DNA from: Clostridiales bacterium
Lineage (GTDB): Bacteria > Bacillota > Clostridia > Christensenellales > Pumilibacteraceae
Length of the DNA: 64,000 nucleotides
Assembly: GCA_014799665.1 (NCBI GenBank)
Contig: JAAVHP010000029.1
Span: forward strand, 113,456-177,455
Direction of reading: 5' to 3'
Positions 24,480 to 33,021 of this stretch are shown here, piece after piece (position 1 is the first letter of the stretch; the number at the start of each line of letters is the position of its first letter). The position numbers and the translations under genes are program-made. The notes beneath the pieces were generated by a model. The model was not told where the DNA came from. It made no database searches and saw only the letters and a list, made by a program, of their open reading frames with translations.

Positions 24480-25418
24480 AAATACAAGAATTTAGGCGGA
24501 ATCGAGGTGTCACGGCTTGCGCTTGGGCTTATGCGCATAGCCGATAAACCTATGCAAAACGTGGATCGGCTTATCCGCGCCGCGCTCGATATAGGCGTGA
24601 ACCTATTCGATAACGCCGATATATACGGCGGCGGCTCGTGCGAGAGCAAGCTTGGCGAACTGATAAAAATCGACCCGTCGCTACGCCAAAAAATAGTATT
24701 GCAAACCAAATGCGGCATTAAGGGCGGAATGTACGATTTGAACCACGACCATATTATATCGTCCGTCGAAGGCTCGCTGAAACGCCTTAATACCGACCAT
24801 ATAGATATACTGCTATTGCACCGCCCCGATACTCTCATGCGCCCCGAACAAATAGCCAGGGCTTTCGACGAGCTCGAACGATCGGGCAAGGTGCGGCTGT
24901 TCGGCGTCAGCAATTTCTCGGCGCAGCAAACCGAGTTTTTACAGCGCACCGTTAAGCAAAAGCTTATTGCCAACCAATTGCAGCTGGGTCCCGCGTACTG
25001 CCCTATCATAGACTACGGCATAAACGTGAACACCGACCACCCGTCGGCGTGCGACAAAAGCGGCGGCGTGCTCGAATACTGCCGCATGAACGATATAACG
25101 ATACAAACCTACGGCACTATGCAGTGCGAGTTCACCGACGAAACGGGCTACTTCTTTCGCGGCGCGATAACCGAAAATAAGGCAAACGAAAAATACTTCG
25201 CGCTGAACGCCTTGCTGAACGGTTTGGCACAAAAATACGACGTAACGCCCGAAGCGGTCGCTATCGCTTGGGTTCTACACCACCCCGCCGATATGCAGGC
25301 GATAGTCGGCACTACGCTCGACAAGCATATGCTCGGCTACAAGGATTGCTGTGAAGTTACGCTAACCGACTACGAGTGGTACAAGATATACGAATCGGCT
25401 GGGCACAGGCTGCCGTAA
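24477..25418 (+). CDS. Aldo/keto reductase
   Basis: 313 residues, a TIM-barrel NAD(P)H oxidoreductase. The tetrad is visible: Asp and Tyr in NLFDNADIYGGG, Lys in IVLQTKCGI and His in DILLLHRPD. Ser-Asn of the cofactor pocket is in FGVSNFSAQQ. The C-terminal segment GTTLDKHMLG binds the nucleotide. The closest recognisable type is the YdhF-like bacterial AKR group. The start is the ATG at 24477, which fits MKYKNLGGIEVSRLALGLMR as a standard AKR opening. The upstream in-frame extension would run into the promoter and repeat element. It appears to be translated from a leaderless mRNA. Confidence 0.88.
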   Translation: MKYKNLGGIEVSRLALGLMRIADKPMQNVDRLIRAALDIGVNLFDNADIYGGGSCESKLGELIKIDPSLRQKIVLQTKCGIKGGMYDLNHDHIISSVEGSLKRLNTDHIDILLLHRPDTLMRPEQIARAFDELERSGKVRLFGVSNFSAQQTEFLQRTVKQKLIANQLQLGPAYCPIIDYGINVNTDHPSACDKSGGVLEYCRMNDITIQTYGTMQCEFTDETGYFFRGAITENKANEKYFALNALLNGLAQKYDVTPEAVAIAWVLHHPADMQAIVGTTLDKHMLGYKDCCEVTLTDYEWYKIYESAGHRLP

Positions 25419-25427
25419 AGAAGAATA

Positions 25428-25456
25428 TTGACAACCGCGGTATATTGTGATATAAT
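25428..25456 (+). promoter_or_regulatory. Perfect consensus sigma-A promoter
   Basis: TTGACA (25428-25433), 17-base spacer, TATAAT (25451-25456), with an extended -10 TG. It starts the block that is duplicated around 5560-5665 and drives the small ORF at 25485 and the membrane protein at 25605. A second TGATATAAT copy is at 25532-25540. Confidence 0.8.
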
Positions 25457-25484
25457 AAACCAAACCGCAAATACGGAAAGAACC

Positions 25485-25580
25485 ATGAGTATCGATTATT
25501 GCAAAGAAATCGAAAAATCAATCTGTGATTGTGATATAATAAACCAAATCGCAAATATGGTATACTGCAAAGGAAACTAA
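25485..25580 (+). CDS. Possible small protein (31 residues)
   Basis: An open frame starting ATG with GGAAAG upstream, 29 bases past a perfect promoter -10. The peptide begins MSIDYCKEIEKSICDCDIIN and ends MVYCKGN, containing four Cys. It contains the second TATAAT copy of the local repeat, so the frame may be incidental to a duplicated promoter. In the related block near 5.6 kb the frame is not kept, which weakens the coding case. Confidence 0.35.
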   Translation: MSIDYCKEIEKSICDCDIINQIANMVYCKGN

Positions 25581-25604
25581 AACAATAACGGAGGTAACGT
25601 AACC

Positions 25605-26036
25605 ATGATGAGCAATATAGGCTGTTTGCTCGGCGGCTTTAATTGGATAAGTAACGTATTTTTTCGGTTAAACCGAAGATACCGCAAAATATGCGACGAG
25701 CCGGGGCGCAAAGAAACAACCATGTGGTTCGGCGTGTATTCCATTATCATGAGCATATTCACGACGGGTATGTTCGTACTGTGCGCTTGGGCGATCATGG
25801 CAATATTAGACTTGGGCGACCTGGGAATAATCGTATTTATAGTATTTATCATAGGATTTGTGGTAGCCTTGGTGGTACTACTCGTCGAATATATATGCTC
25901 TGCGCTTATGGGCATTTTTTATCAGTTCCGTTGCAACCGCCGCCCTATCGGGTTTATAGCTCTCGCTGTGTTTATTCTTACGACCGCAGCCATGATAATC
26001 GGCATTCTATTCGTCGCGGGCGTACTTGGGATATAA
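25605..26036 (+). CDS. Small integral membrane protein, unknown
   Basis: 143 residues with three predicted membrane helices (about 41-66, 72-98 and 115-140) and a basic N-terminal cytosolic part containing RLNRRYRKICDEPGRKE. No family is recognised. GGAGG lies 10 bases before the ATG (a second ATG follows at once). It shares the strong promoter at 25428 and is closed by a terminator at 26086. Confidence 0.65.
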   Translation: MMSNIGCLLGGFNWISNVFFRLNRRYRKICDEPGRKETTMWFGVYSIIMSIFTTGMFVLCAWAIMAILDLGDLGIIVFIVFIIGFVVALVVLLVEYICSALMGIFYQFRCNRRPIGFIALAVFILTTAAMIIGILFVAGVLGI

Positions 26037-26085
26037 AATGATTGTACAATAAACGGTAATTTATTTTACTTCATCTCACGCAGTT

Positions 26086-26120
26086 AAAATCTTTCTGACA
26101 ATTTGTCAGAGAGATTTTTT
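26086..26120 (+). terminator. Intrinsic terminator
   Basis: AAAATCTTTCTGACA (26086-26100) pairs with TGTCAGAGAGATTTT (26104-26118) with one G-T wobble, ending in a T-run. Confidence 0.8.
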
Positions 26121-26178
26121 CATCGCGTAAAAATACAACTTTTAAAAATCAGAGATGCCTTTTTGCATTTCGAAAGTT

Positions 26179-26228
26179 TGCGTAAATACGCAGATATAAT
26201 TTACTTCCCTGCGTAAATGTGATACAAT
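26179..26228 (+). promoter_or_regulatory. Putative promoter and operator upstream of the 389-residue unknown gene
   Basis: The dyad TGCGTA-AA-TACGCA (26179-26192) and a second half-site TGCGTAAAT (26210-26218), 31 bases or three turns away, flank possible -10 boxes TATAAT (26195-26200) and TACAAT (26223-26228). This looks like a two-site repressor arrangement. The regulator is unknown. Confidence 0.5.
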
Positions 26229-26293
26229 ATAGGCGAAGCTTATTTGCGGAACGGTAGGACTATCACGCAACGAGTATTCGAATAGGACAAAAA

Positions 26294-27463
26294 ATGTTTG
26301 GATTAAAATCGCGCAAATTAAAGAAGCAAACGAACGTGAGCGTAAAAGTTGAGCAGCTTTTGCCCGATAAGGTTATCGATGAAAGCAAGTTGGTAGAGAT
26401 CGATGACGAGATCATTCTCGCCCGCCTCAACCAAGCCGTGCCGGAGATCGCGTGCGTGCTCTCCGCGAGCTCGCAGGCGGTAGGAAAAGCCTATCAGGCG
26501 ATCTTGCCCGCCGCATCCAAAATTCCACCCTCGCGAGACGCGAAGAAGGCGTTTTTCGGGCTCTTTCAAAAAAAGAGCGCGGCGGCGCTCAGTACGACGA
26601 GTGGGGCGCTCAGTACGGCAAGCTCGCTCGTGTTCGGCGTAGCGGCGCTCATAGTCGGGCAAAAGTATATGACGGATATTGCCAAGGGTCTAAATCGTTT
26701 GAACGACAGCATTCGCAGTATCGCATCTTTTCAGCAAAACGAATACAAGAGCAAGGTAGAGGCGCTCATCACCCGCGTGATCGTGCTACTAATGCACAAA
26801 ACCGAATTGCAGACAAATGCCGATCTGTGCGCACGAACGCTAATCGAGCTTTCCTCCATCGAGGGAGAATGTGTGCAGCTACTAGGTCAAGCGAACGAAA
26901 CGCTGAATGAGTACTCTCGCGTGAAGATCGTAGACTTTAAAAAGTACTGCGATACCGTTTGGGAGATACAGCCCTGGGTGGAGTACCAAAACCGCCTGCT
27001 CGCCGTACTGTATTACGTGAGCGATTTAAAATACGTACTCAACCGTTCGCGCGGGCAGGTTTCGCGTGAGTTTTGCCGCTCCCTCTTTGATACCTATTTC
27101 GAACGCACGAAAAAGGTAAAGGACACGCTCAAAGATTGGCACGAACTGGAAACCAAAACGCTCAAAATCGATATTGTAGAATTCAAGCGCAAGCGTGGCA
27201 GAGTAGACGCATTCTTCCACGCCCTTCCCTCTCTCGTAAATAAAAAGAAAAAGTATCGCGATCTTCCGGAAGGCGTGGGAGAACTCATTTGCGAGCAAAT
27301 CAAAGATAGCGCGCTCGACTATTCCGCGTTGGAAGAAGACCCGTTCGATCACGATTTGGAAATTTACGTTCGTGACGGCAAGGTGTTCATGTTGGCAGAA
27401 CCCGCCTACGAGGACCCCGACAAATCGCAGGAACCCTCGCTCGAAGAACGCGTTCCTGCATAA
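26294..27463 (+). CDS. Hypothetical helical protein
   Basis: 389 residues. The basic N-terminus (MFGLKSRKLKKQTNVSVK) is followed by a short region with a Ser/Ala/Thr-rich segment (about 95-120) that may touch the membrane (STASSLVFGVAALIVGQKYM). A long helical body follows, then an acidic Pro-rich tail ending EERVPA. I recognise no family. TAGGA precedes the ATG. The gene is alone between two terminators, with operator-like sequences upstream, so it is an independently regulated unit. Confidence 0.65.
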   Translation: MFGLKSRKLKKQTNVSVKVEQLLPDKVIDESKLVEIDDEIILARLNQAVPEIACVLSASSQAVGKAYQAILPAASKIPPSRDAKKAFFGLFQKKSAAALSTTSGALSTASSLVFGVAALIVGQKYMTDIAKGLNRLNDSIRSIASFQQNEYKSKVEALITRVIVLLMHKTELQTNADLCARTLIELSSIEGECVQLLGQANETLNEYSRVKIVDFKKYCDTVWEIQPWVEYQNRLLAVLYYVSDLKYVLNRSRGQVSREFCRSLFDTYFERTKKVKDTLKDWHELETKTLKIDIVEFKRKRGRVDAFFHALPSLVNKKKKYRDLPEGVGELICEQIKDSALDYSALEEDPFDHDLEIYVRDGKVFMLAEPAYEDPDKSQEPSLEERVPA

Positions 27464-27491
27464 ATCATATTTATATCGAAATGCGGCGTAT

Positions 27492-27524
27492 AAGAAGCGC
27501 TTGGAATATATCCAAGCGCTTCTT
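27492..27524. terminator. Perfect 14-bp bidirectional terminator hairpin
   Basis: AAGAAGCGCTTGGA (27492-27505) pairs exactly with TCCAAGCGCTTCTT (27511-27524) around ATATA. It serves the convergent genes at 26294 and 27533. Confidence 0.85.
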
Positions 27525-27532
27525 TGTTACAA

Positions 27533-27739
27533 TCAATAATCGTCGCGCACTCCCAACATATAATCCGTTGACACGGAAAAATAATTCGCGCATTTAACAA
27601 TACAGCTTTCGGTCGGCTCACTTTGGTGATTTATCCATTTTGACACCGCTCTTTGTGAAACGCTTATAGCAGCAGCCAAGGTCGATTGTGATATATTGTT
27701 TTCCTTTAATAGGTCTTTTAATCTATCCCCAAAACTCAT
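27533..27739 (-). CDS. XRE-family helix-turn-helix repressor
   Basis: 68 residues, essentially one HTH_XRE domain: LKDLLKENNISQSTLAAAISVSQRAVSKWINHQSEPTESCIVKCANYFSVSTDYMLG. This is the size of minimal Cro/C1-type regulators. It is divergently transcribed from the membrane protein at 27837. Two matching inverted repeats lie in the 97-base gap, one next to its own start and one between the -35 and -10 of the other promoter, so it probably controls both genes. Confidence 0.88.
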   Translation of the reverse strand: MSFGDRLKDLLKENNISQSTLAAAISVSQRAVSKWINHQSEPTESCIVKCANYFSVSTDYMLGVRDDY

Positions 27740-27748
27740 ATAAATATA

Positions 27749-27801
27749 TTAGAACTTTTATTCTAAAATATATTGACTTAGAACTATTGTTCTGATATAA
27801 T
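27749..27801. promoter_or_regulatory. Two operator sites and a consensus promoter between the XRE gene and the divergent membrane gene
   Basis: O1 TTAGAACTTTTATTCTAA (27749-27766) and O2 TTAGAACTATTGTTCTGA (27778-27795) share the form TTAGAA-C-N4-(A/G)TTCT(A/G)A, centres 29 bases apart. The plus promoter is TTGACT (27773-27778), 17 bases, TATAAT (27796-27801). O2 fills its spacer, so binding should block it. Confidence 0.75.
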
Positions 27802-27836
27802 GATATATATAAATCTACTAAACGAGGGATGAATAT

Positions 27837-29045
27837 ATGTCATTTGAAGAAAATAGAAATATCGAAATTAAAAACAGCATCGCAGCTGACAAAATTATTG
27901 AAACTAAATTTCAAAAAATAGTAAACAAAGCACTGTCAATTGGATATGTTATGTACGTTCCCCGCTTTCATGGCGATACAGGTTACTACGGCTCATCCAA
28001 CACATTTGACTACAATTTCAGATTGTCCTCTTCCCGTGATAGTCATAACATCCCTTATTTTCAATTCAAAGGATACTTTAGCAGGGGGCATAATCAATTC
28101 TACAATATAGATGAGGAAATAATAGATGAGAACGATTTGCAATTAAAGGGCTATAAACATTACACGATTAGTGAATCTTATGACGGGTATAACTATCATA
28201 ATGAAACGGGTACCTATGTTTCGGGATATACAGGAACGATAAGTTCTAACGGAAAAGTAGATATTCAAGAGAAAAAGAGTACCTATACCTATGGTGTCGC
28301 AACCGAAGCTAGGAAAACCAACACCTTAGAGTTTTACTTAAGAGTAATCCCAAGAGAAGACTTCCAAGAGGTTATGCAAATGGAAAATTCTATAGATTGG
28401 ACTAGGTATAACGAATTACAAAATAATGAACCTACTACCCCGCCCAAAAAATCAGACGCGATTAAACGAAACGCCTTTGCACAAATCTCTCACTTACTCG
28501 TATTTTTTTCAATACTATTCTCTTCTTCGGCGTCAACAAAACCTATACCTACCGTAGATGCTACAGTATTAAATAGTTTTAAAACATTTAAAACGTTAAT
28601 GGCGACGATTCCCATTTATATAGTACCGATTCTTTTTGCAGCAGGATTTATATGTGCCATAGCTACATACATTATACAAAAAACGAAACTCAAACCTCTA
28701 AAAGAATTAGGTGTAGCTTATATTCCACTACTTTATATAATATCTGCCACAGCATTGTTTGCAATCCCTCTAATATTATCATACGCGCTTCCCTCGACTT
28801 TTAACGTGGAAAAATCTAATTGGATAATATATTATTATATGTTAGGTATTACACGCTTCGGTTGGTTAATATTAGAAGCTATCTTTATAGTAATATCCAT
28901 CGTCCGCTTAATATCCAATTCTCACTATAAAAAGGCTGAAGAAATAATTTCCACACGTGCACAATATCTTGATAGCGGAAAATATAATCGAGACCAAAAA
29001 AGCATACAAAAAATACAACGCACGTGCATTAAAATTGATTATTAA
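27837..29045 (+). CDS. Membrane protein of unknown function controlled with an XRE repressor
   Basis: 402 residues: a soluble N-terminal domain of about 200 residues, rich in Tyr/Gly/Ser/Asn strands (for example YDGYNYHNETGTYVSGYTGTI), then about four hydrophobic helices between 215 and 375 and a basic tail. AT-rich relative to surrounding housekeeping genes, so likely acquired. GAGGGATG precedes the ATG. No family recognised. The repressor-membrane-protein pairing resembles stress- or peptide-responsive modules, which is only an inference. Confidence 0.7.
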   Translation: MSFEENRNIEIKNSIAADKIIETKFQKIVNKALSIGYVMYVPRFHGDTGYYGSSNTFDYNFRLSSSRDSHNIPYFQFKGYFSRGHNQFYNIDEEIIDENDLQLKGYKHYTISESYDGYNYHNETGTYVSGYTGTISSNGKVDIQEKKSTYTYGVATEARKTNTLEFYLRVIPREDFQEVMQMENSIDWTRYNELQNNEPTTPPKKSDAIKRNAFAQISHLLVFFSILFSSSASTKPIPTVDATVLNSFKTFKTLMATIPIYIVPILFAAGFICAIATYIIQKTKLKPLKELGVAYIPLLYIISATALFAIPLILSYALPSTFNVEKSNWIIYYYMLGITRFGWLILEAIFIVISIVRLISNSHYKKAEEIISTRAQYLDSGKYNRDQKSIQKIQRTCIKIDY

Positions 29046-29116
29046 TCTTACATTTTAACTTTTCCGACGCGAAATAAAAGAATAGCCCGCTATACTTCGA
29101 CAACGGAGATAGCGAG

Positions 29117-29671
29117 CTATTTGTTTGACTTCAATTCCCTTTTCAAATTGAGATAGCAGGCGTTGCAAATTTCGCAATCTCGTAGCGCTCTGTGCGCGCC
29201 TGTCGTTTCTATTCCGTAATACGCGGCTACCGTCGTTTGCTTATGGTTGTGTAACCAAGGCAGAGCCTTTCTCGCAAGCCGCAGCGTATCGACGAAGTCG
29301 TTATCTAGAACCAGCCCGTTATGCCGCCACAGATTATCGTACAGGAAATTCACGTCGAAGTTTACGTTATGCCCTATCAGAATATCCTTACCGACAAAAT
29401 CATAGAAGTCCTGCATTACCCCGTATATATCGGGCGCGTTCTGCACCATCTCGTCGGTTATTCCCGTAAGGTTCTCGGTAAACCAAGTTATCGGCTGCGT
29501 GGGCTTTATCAGGGTCGAGAATTCGCCTTGCAATATCGCGTTACGGTATTTGAGCGCCGATACTTCGATGATCTCGCATACGCCCGATATAAGACCGTTC
29601 GTTTCTATATCCACGACGGTATAATCGGTCGGGAACGCAAAAAGACTTTTTCCCTTAAATTTACGTTCCAT
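29117..29671 (-). CDS. DEDDh 3'-5' exonuclease (DNA polymerase III epsilon-like)
   Basis: 184 residues. The exonuclease motifs are visible: VDIETNG (Exo I, Asp and Glu), IGHNVNFDVNFLYD (Exo II) and HRALRDCE (Exo III, DEDDh type). Proteins of this size act as stand-alone exonucleases or proofreading-like factors, and DNA or RNA preference cannot be read. It starts 16 bases before the upstream galT stop on the same strand, so it may be co-transcribed with galT. Confidence 0.88.
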   Translation of the reverse strand: MERKFKGKSLFAFPTDYTVVDIETNGLISGVCEIIEVSALKYRNAILQGEFSTLIKPTQPITWFTENLTGITDEMVQNAPDIYGVMQDFYDFVGKDILIGHNVNFDVNFLYDNLWRHNGLVLDNDFVDTLRLARKALPWLHNHKQTTVAAYYGIETTGAHRALRDCEICNACYLNLKRELKSNK

Positions 29672-29687
29672 ATCGAAATACGCTTTT

Positions 29688-31106
29688 TTACAGCTCTCTT
29701 ATATTAAGCGTGCCGAGGAAATCGAATATCGTATTATTGTCGAACGTGGCGGTGGAAGCGAGTATCTTCTCGCAGACCGCGTCGACTTCGTCGTGAACGT
29801 TGAGCTTGGCTTCGAGCTTGCTCACCGTGCCGCCCTGCGCTTTGAGAATGCGCTCGACCATTTTGTGGAGGGGCGTTTTGGCGTTGACGTCGAACGCGAG
29901 CGTGCCGTCGAGATAGAGCTGCGCGGTTTTGAGGTCCTCGCTGAGCTTGTTGGGAAGCACCACGTAGCCGAGTAAATCGGTTATCGAAAGCGCGCCCGCC
30001 TTGATCTCGTCGAACTCGGCTGCCATGCGCGGGCGTTTGAGCGCCGACGAGCGAAGCACTACGTCGAATATATACTTGCCGTTCACCTTGCGGCACACGA
30101 CGCTGCAAAAATTGCTCTTGCCGTCGTTGGGGATACGCTCGTCCGAGTAGCCCTTCCACGCTTCGATAAGCTTTGCCGCGAACTCGACCGTCTTTTCAAG
30201 GTTGGAGTGCGAGAAGCGGATAACGGTGGGATACCAATCGACGGTGCCCATTTCGAGGTACGGATACTCTTGGCTCTTTAACCTAAGCTTGTAGCCCTGT
30301 TTGAGCATGGGCACGTTGCGCTGATTAAAGCCGGTCTTGAAATGCTCGTGAGCGGTATTGTGTGCTCCGCCGTTCTCGGCGAGAGAGTCCACGCCCACAA
30401 ACCCGTCCTGACCGATAAAGTCGGCTGCAAGCGCGAGCTTTTTCATGGTGTCGATACCGCCCGCCATGGGCTTGTGCTCGGCGCTCACCAAAACGCCGTG
30501 CTTATCGAAATATTGGTGACGCGAGAAGTCGAAGAACCATTCCTCGCCGTCTATCTCTGTCGATACCGAGCGCATATTCGCCCTACCCGCGTAGCCCTCG
30601 TTCTCGTGGCAGAGCGCGCACTTGGGGTACTTGCCGTCGGTAGTAGCCGCAGGCATGGTGTTTATTATTATCTCGATCTTGCTTTTGAGCTCTTTCGCTT
30701 CCCACCTGTCGTTCTTGGCGCATTCTTCGGGATCTACGTAGCCCGACTTAACGCAGTAGTCGTAGAGGAAGTCGAACGCCTTTTGCTTATTGACCGCATA
30801 GGTGTCGGCGAACAGATCGTTTATCTCCGACGGTTTGAGCATGAGCGCGTCCATGATCTCGGCTTTTAGCGCCGCCTTGCCCGCTTCGTCCACGAGCTTA
30901 TTTTCAAGCGCGTACGACAAAAGCGGCTCGATAAGCGAATTGGGCGAAGCGACCGCGTCGACGCCCTCCTGCGCTTCCACCGGCATGAACTCGGTTATTT
31001 TGAGAAGCCTTGCAATGCGCCGCGCCGCTTGTGCGCAGTCGAGCTCGTCGAGCAAAAGGTTGGTCTCGGCAAAGGCTAAAAGATTGGAAATCTCTTGATC
31101 TAACAT
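29688..31106 (-). CDS. galT: UDP-glucose--hexose-1-phosphate uridylyltransferase, class II
   Basis: 472 residues, the length of Firmicutes class II GalT (GalT2). It exchanges UMP between UDP-glucose and galactose-1-phosphate in the Leloir pathway. Family landmarks include PKCALCHENEGYAGR, FSRHQYFDKHGVLVSAEHKPM, GGAHNTAHEHFKTG and YPTVIRFSHSNLEK. No galK or galE is adjacent. It is followed after 16 bases by an exonuclease gene. Confidence 0.9.
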   Translation of the reverse strand: MLDQEISNLLAFAETNLLLDELDCAQAARRIARLLKITEFMPVEAQEGVDAVASPNSLIEPLLSYALENKLVDEAGKAALKAEIMDALMLKPSEINDLFADTYAVNKQKAFDFLYDYCVKSGYVDPEECAKNDRWEAKELKSKIEIIINTMPAATTDGKYPKCALCHENEGYAGRANMRSVSTEIDGEEWFFDFSRHQYFDKHGVLVSAEHKPMAGGIDTMKKLALAADFIGQDGFVGVDSLAENGGAHNTAHEHFKTGFNQRNVPMLKQGYKLRLKSQEYPYLEMGTVDWYPTVIRFSHSNLEKTVEFAAKLIEAWKGYSDERIPNDGKSNFCSVVCRKVNGKYIFDVVLRSSALKRPRMAAEFDEIKAGALSITDLLGYVVLPNKLSEDLKTAQLYLDGTLAFDVNAKTPLHKMVERILKAQGGTVSKLEAKLNVHDEVDAVCEKILASTATFDNNTIFDFLGTLNIREL

Positions 31107-31153
31107 AATATTAACTCCTTGTTTTATCGGATTGGATTACTGATTTTGGATTG

Positions 31154-31987
31154 TTAATTAAAATAGTGGTTGGTGCTTATAGGTCGCACTATATCGACGA
31201 GCGATTCGGTATCGAATACCGTCCACGGAAACTCGTCGGGCGGAAGCGCGATGAACCGCATGATATCGCCGCTTACGGGATGCGCAAAAACGAGCTTGTA
31301 CGCCCAGAGCGCAAGGTGCGGACTCTTTATAAGCTTATTGCCCGCGTATCTGTAATCGCCCACTATCGGCGCGGACAACGCCTTTAACTGCACGCGCGCT
31401 TGGTGGCTCCTGCCCGTCAAAAGTTTTACCGAAACGAGCGTAAGCCCGTCGCGCTCGTCCTTTATCTCTATATCGCTCTCCGCCTTTTTCGCGCCTTCGA
31501 GCGAGCTCGGCGCAACGACGACCGTATTGGTCTTGCTGTCTTTTGCGAGGTAGTGTTCTATCTTGCCCGTGCGCGTGGGTCTACCGCTCGTCACGGCAAG
31601 GTAGGTCTTTTCGAACTCGTCGTGATTTTTCAGCTGCTCACTGAGCCGCGCCGCCGCCTTGCTCGTCTTGGCGAAAACCATAACGCCGCCGGTCGGGCGG
31701 TCGAGCCTATGCACGAGTCCCAGGTACGCTTCTCCGGGCTTGTTGTACTTTTTAACAAGGTACTTTTTAAGCTTAGTGAGAAGGTCCTCGTCGCCGCTCT
31801 CGTCGGCTTGGGTGGGAACGTTTTGCGGCTTAACGACCACAAGCAAATGATTGTCCTCGAACAGCACGGTTATACCGTCCTCGTTAGGCTCTTGCTCCTT
31901 GGGCTTCCGCACGACGTCCTTTACGTCAAGCCTAAGCTTGATTTTCTTGGACGGCGCCGCTTGAATTTTGTCTTTATCGTCTTGCAC
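31154..31987 (-). CDS. RluA-family RNA pseudouridine synthase
   Basis: 277 residues. Catalytic Asp in LVHRLDRPTGGVMVFAKT, with LLTGRSHQARVQL and ALWAYKLVFAHPVSG completing the RluA pattern. The N-terminal ~35 residues are charged and of low complexity, without a clear S4 domain, as in RluC/RluD-like short forms. It probably modifies 23S rRNA or tRNA uridines; the exact site is unknown. Confidence 0.88.
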   Translation of the reverse strand: MQDDKDKIQAAPSKKIKLRLDVKDVVRKPKEQEPNEDGITVLFEDNHLLVVVKPQNVPTQADESGDEDLLTKLKKYLVKKYNKPGEAYLGLVHRLDRPTGGVMVFAKTSKAAARLSEQLKNHDEFEKTYLAVTSGRPTRTGKIEHYLAKDSKTNTVVVAPSSLEGAKKAESDIEIKDERDGLTLVSVKLLTGRSHQARVQLKALSAPIVGDYRYAGNKLIKSPHLALWAYKLVFAHPVSGDIMRFIALPPDEFPWTVFDTESLVDIVRPISTNHYFN

Positions 31988-31999
31988 TGTTTCACCTTA

Positions 32000-32035
32000 A
32001 ATTAATTAGAAATTTTTGACCCCTTCGGAGTGATT
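32000..32035. repeat. AATTAG / GACCCC-CGG core repeat, copy 2
   Basis: AATTAGAAATTTTTGACC followed by CCTTCGGAGTG repeats the core found at 20578-20645 and 55196-55252. It directly precedes the family 2 element. Confidence 0.45.
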
Positions 32036-32047
32036 TGTAGCTTGTGC

Positions 32048-32170
32048 GAGAGCGCGTAGAGCCGCGTCAGACAAGGAAAGCGAGTGCGCACGACGGGGAG
32101 TGTAGACCCACCTACATGACCCTAGGGCGCGCGAAGCTTGACGCAGTATCACGCGAGCTATACGCGTTCG
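32048..32170. repeat. Family 2 inverted-repeat element, copy A
   Basis: About 123 bp with imperfect terminal inverted repeats (GAGAGCGCGTAGAG at the left, CTATACGCGTTC at the right) and a central hairpin TGTAG-GTGGGT-CTACA (read on the minus strand). The block GGGAGTGTAGACCCACCTAC is identical in copy B (52741-52868). The right end supplies the last codons and stop of the methyltransferase gene. Confidence 0.7.
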
Positions 32171-33021
32171 AGAAGTCCCGAACAACCGCACGGGAGCGCC
32201 ACGTTATCTCGCTCAGTCGGCAGGCATACCTCGTAAGCCGTCACCTTGCCGTACGGGATATTCAGAGAGAGAACGTTGGAAATGGTCTGCGGTTGAAGCC
32301 CCGTCGTGTAGCTGTTTAACAGGAAGAAAATTGGCTCGTCGGTCAGTACCACGGTGGTCAGCTTTACGAGCTCGAAGATATCGTCCTCCATTCGCCATAC
32401 CTCGCCGTTCGCGCCCCTGCCGTAGCTGGGCGGATCCATGATGACCGCGTCGTACTTCTTGCCGCGCTTTATCTCACGCGTGACGAACTTTTTGCAATCG
32501 TCGACAATGAACCGAGTGTTCTCGGTAGGAACGGAATTTAGCTTGCAGTTAAGCTGTGCGCGCTCGACCATGCCCTTCGCCGCGTCTACGTGCGTTACGT
32601 GCGCGCCCGCCTTGGCGAGCACCGCCGTCGACGCGCCCGTGTACGCAAACAAGTTCAATATCTTGACCTGCCGCCCGAGCTTTTTCTGCCCCGACTTTAC
32701 AAGCGCGGACGTCTTGTCCCAATTGACCGCTTGCTCGGGGAAAACGCCCGTGTGCTTGAACCCCGTCGGCTTGACGTAGAACTTATGCTCGCGCCAGTCG
32801 ATGGTCCATTCCTTGGGCATAGGCTTGCGCACTATCCACCTGCCGCCGCCCGCCCTGTCGCGCTCGTATTTCGCGTGGCAGTCGAACGCGGAATAATCAA
32901 CGGTCGCGCGCCATATCGCCTGCGGATCGGGACGGAGCAGTATTATGTCCCGCCAGCGTTCGAGTTTGAGCCCGTCGCCGCTGCCGAGAATTTTATAATC
33001 GTTCCAATCGGGCGCTAACAT
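32158..33021 (-). CDS. Class I SAM-dependent methyltransferase (RlmI/RlmK-like)
   Basis: 287 residues. The SAM loop is ILNLFAYTGASTAVLAKAGAHVTHVDAAKG and the motif IV is AVIMDPPSYGRG, as in the RNA m5C/m2G methyltransferases of the RlmI/RlmK group. The N-terminal part has the KHTGVFPEQAVNWD segment typical of that group but no full PUA domain. Likely target is rRNA. It overlaps the ileS stop region by 7 bases. The last three codons and stop lie inside a repeated element. Confidence 0.85.
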   Translation of the reverse strand: MLAPDWNDYKILGSGDGLKLERWRDIILLRPDPQAIWRATVDYSAFDCHAKYERDRAGGGRWIVRKPMPKEWTIDWREHKFYVKPTGFKHTGVFPEQAVNWDKTSALVKSGQKKLGRQVKILNLFAYTGASTAVLAKAGAHVTHVDAAKGMVERAQLNCKLNSVPTENTRFIVDDCKKFVTREIKRGKKYDAVIMDPPSYGRGANGEVWRMEDDIFELVKLTTVVLTDEPIFFLLNSYTTGLQPQTISNVLSLNIPYGKVTAYEVCLPTERDNVALPCGCSGLLERV

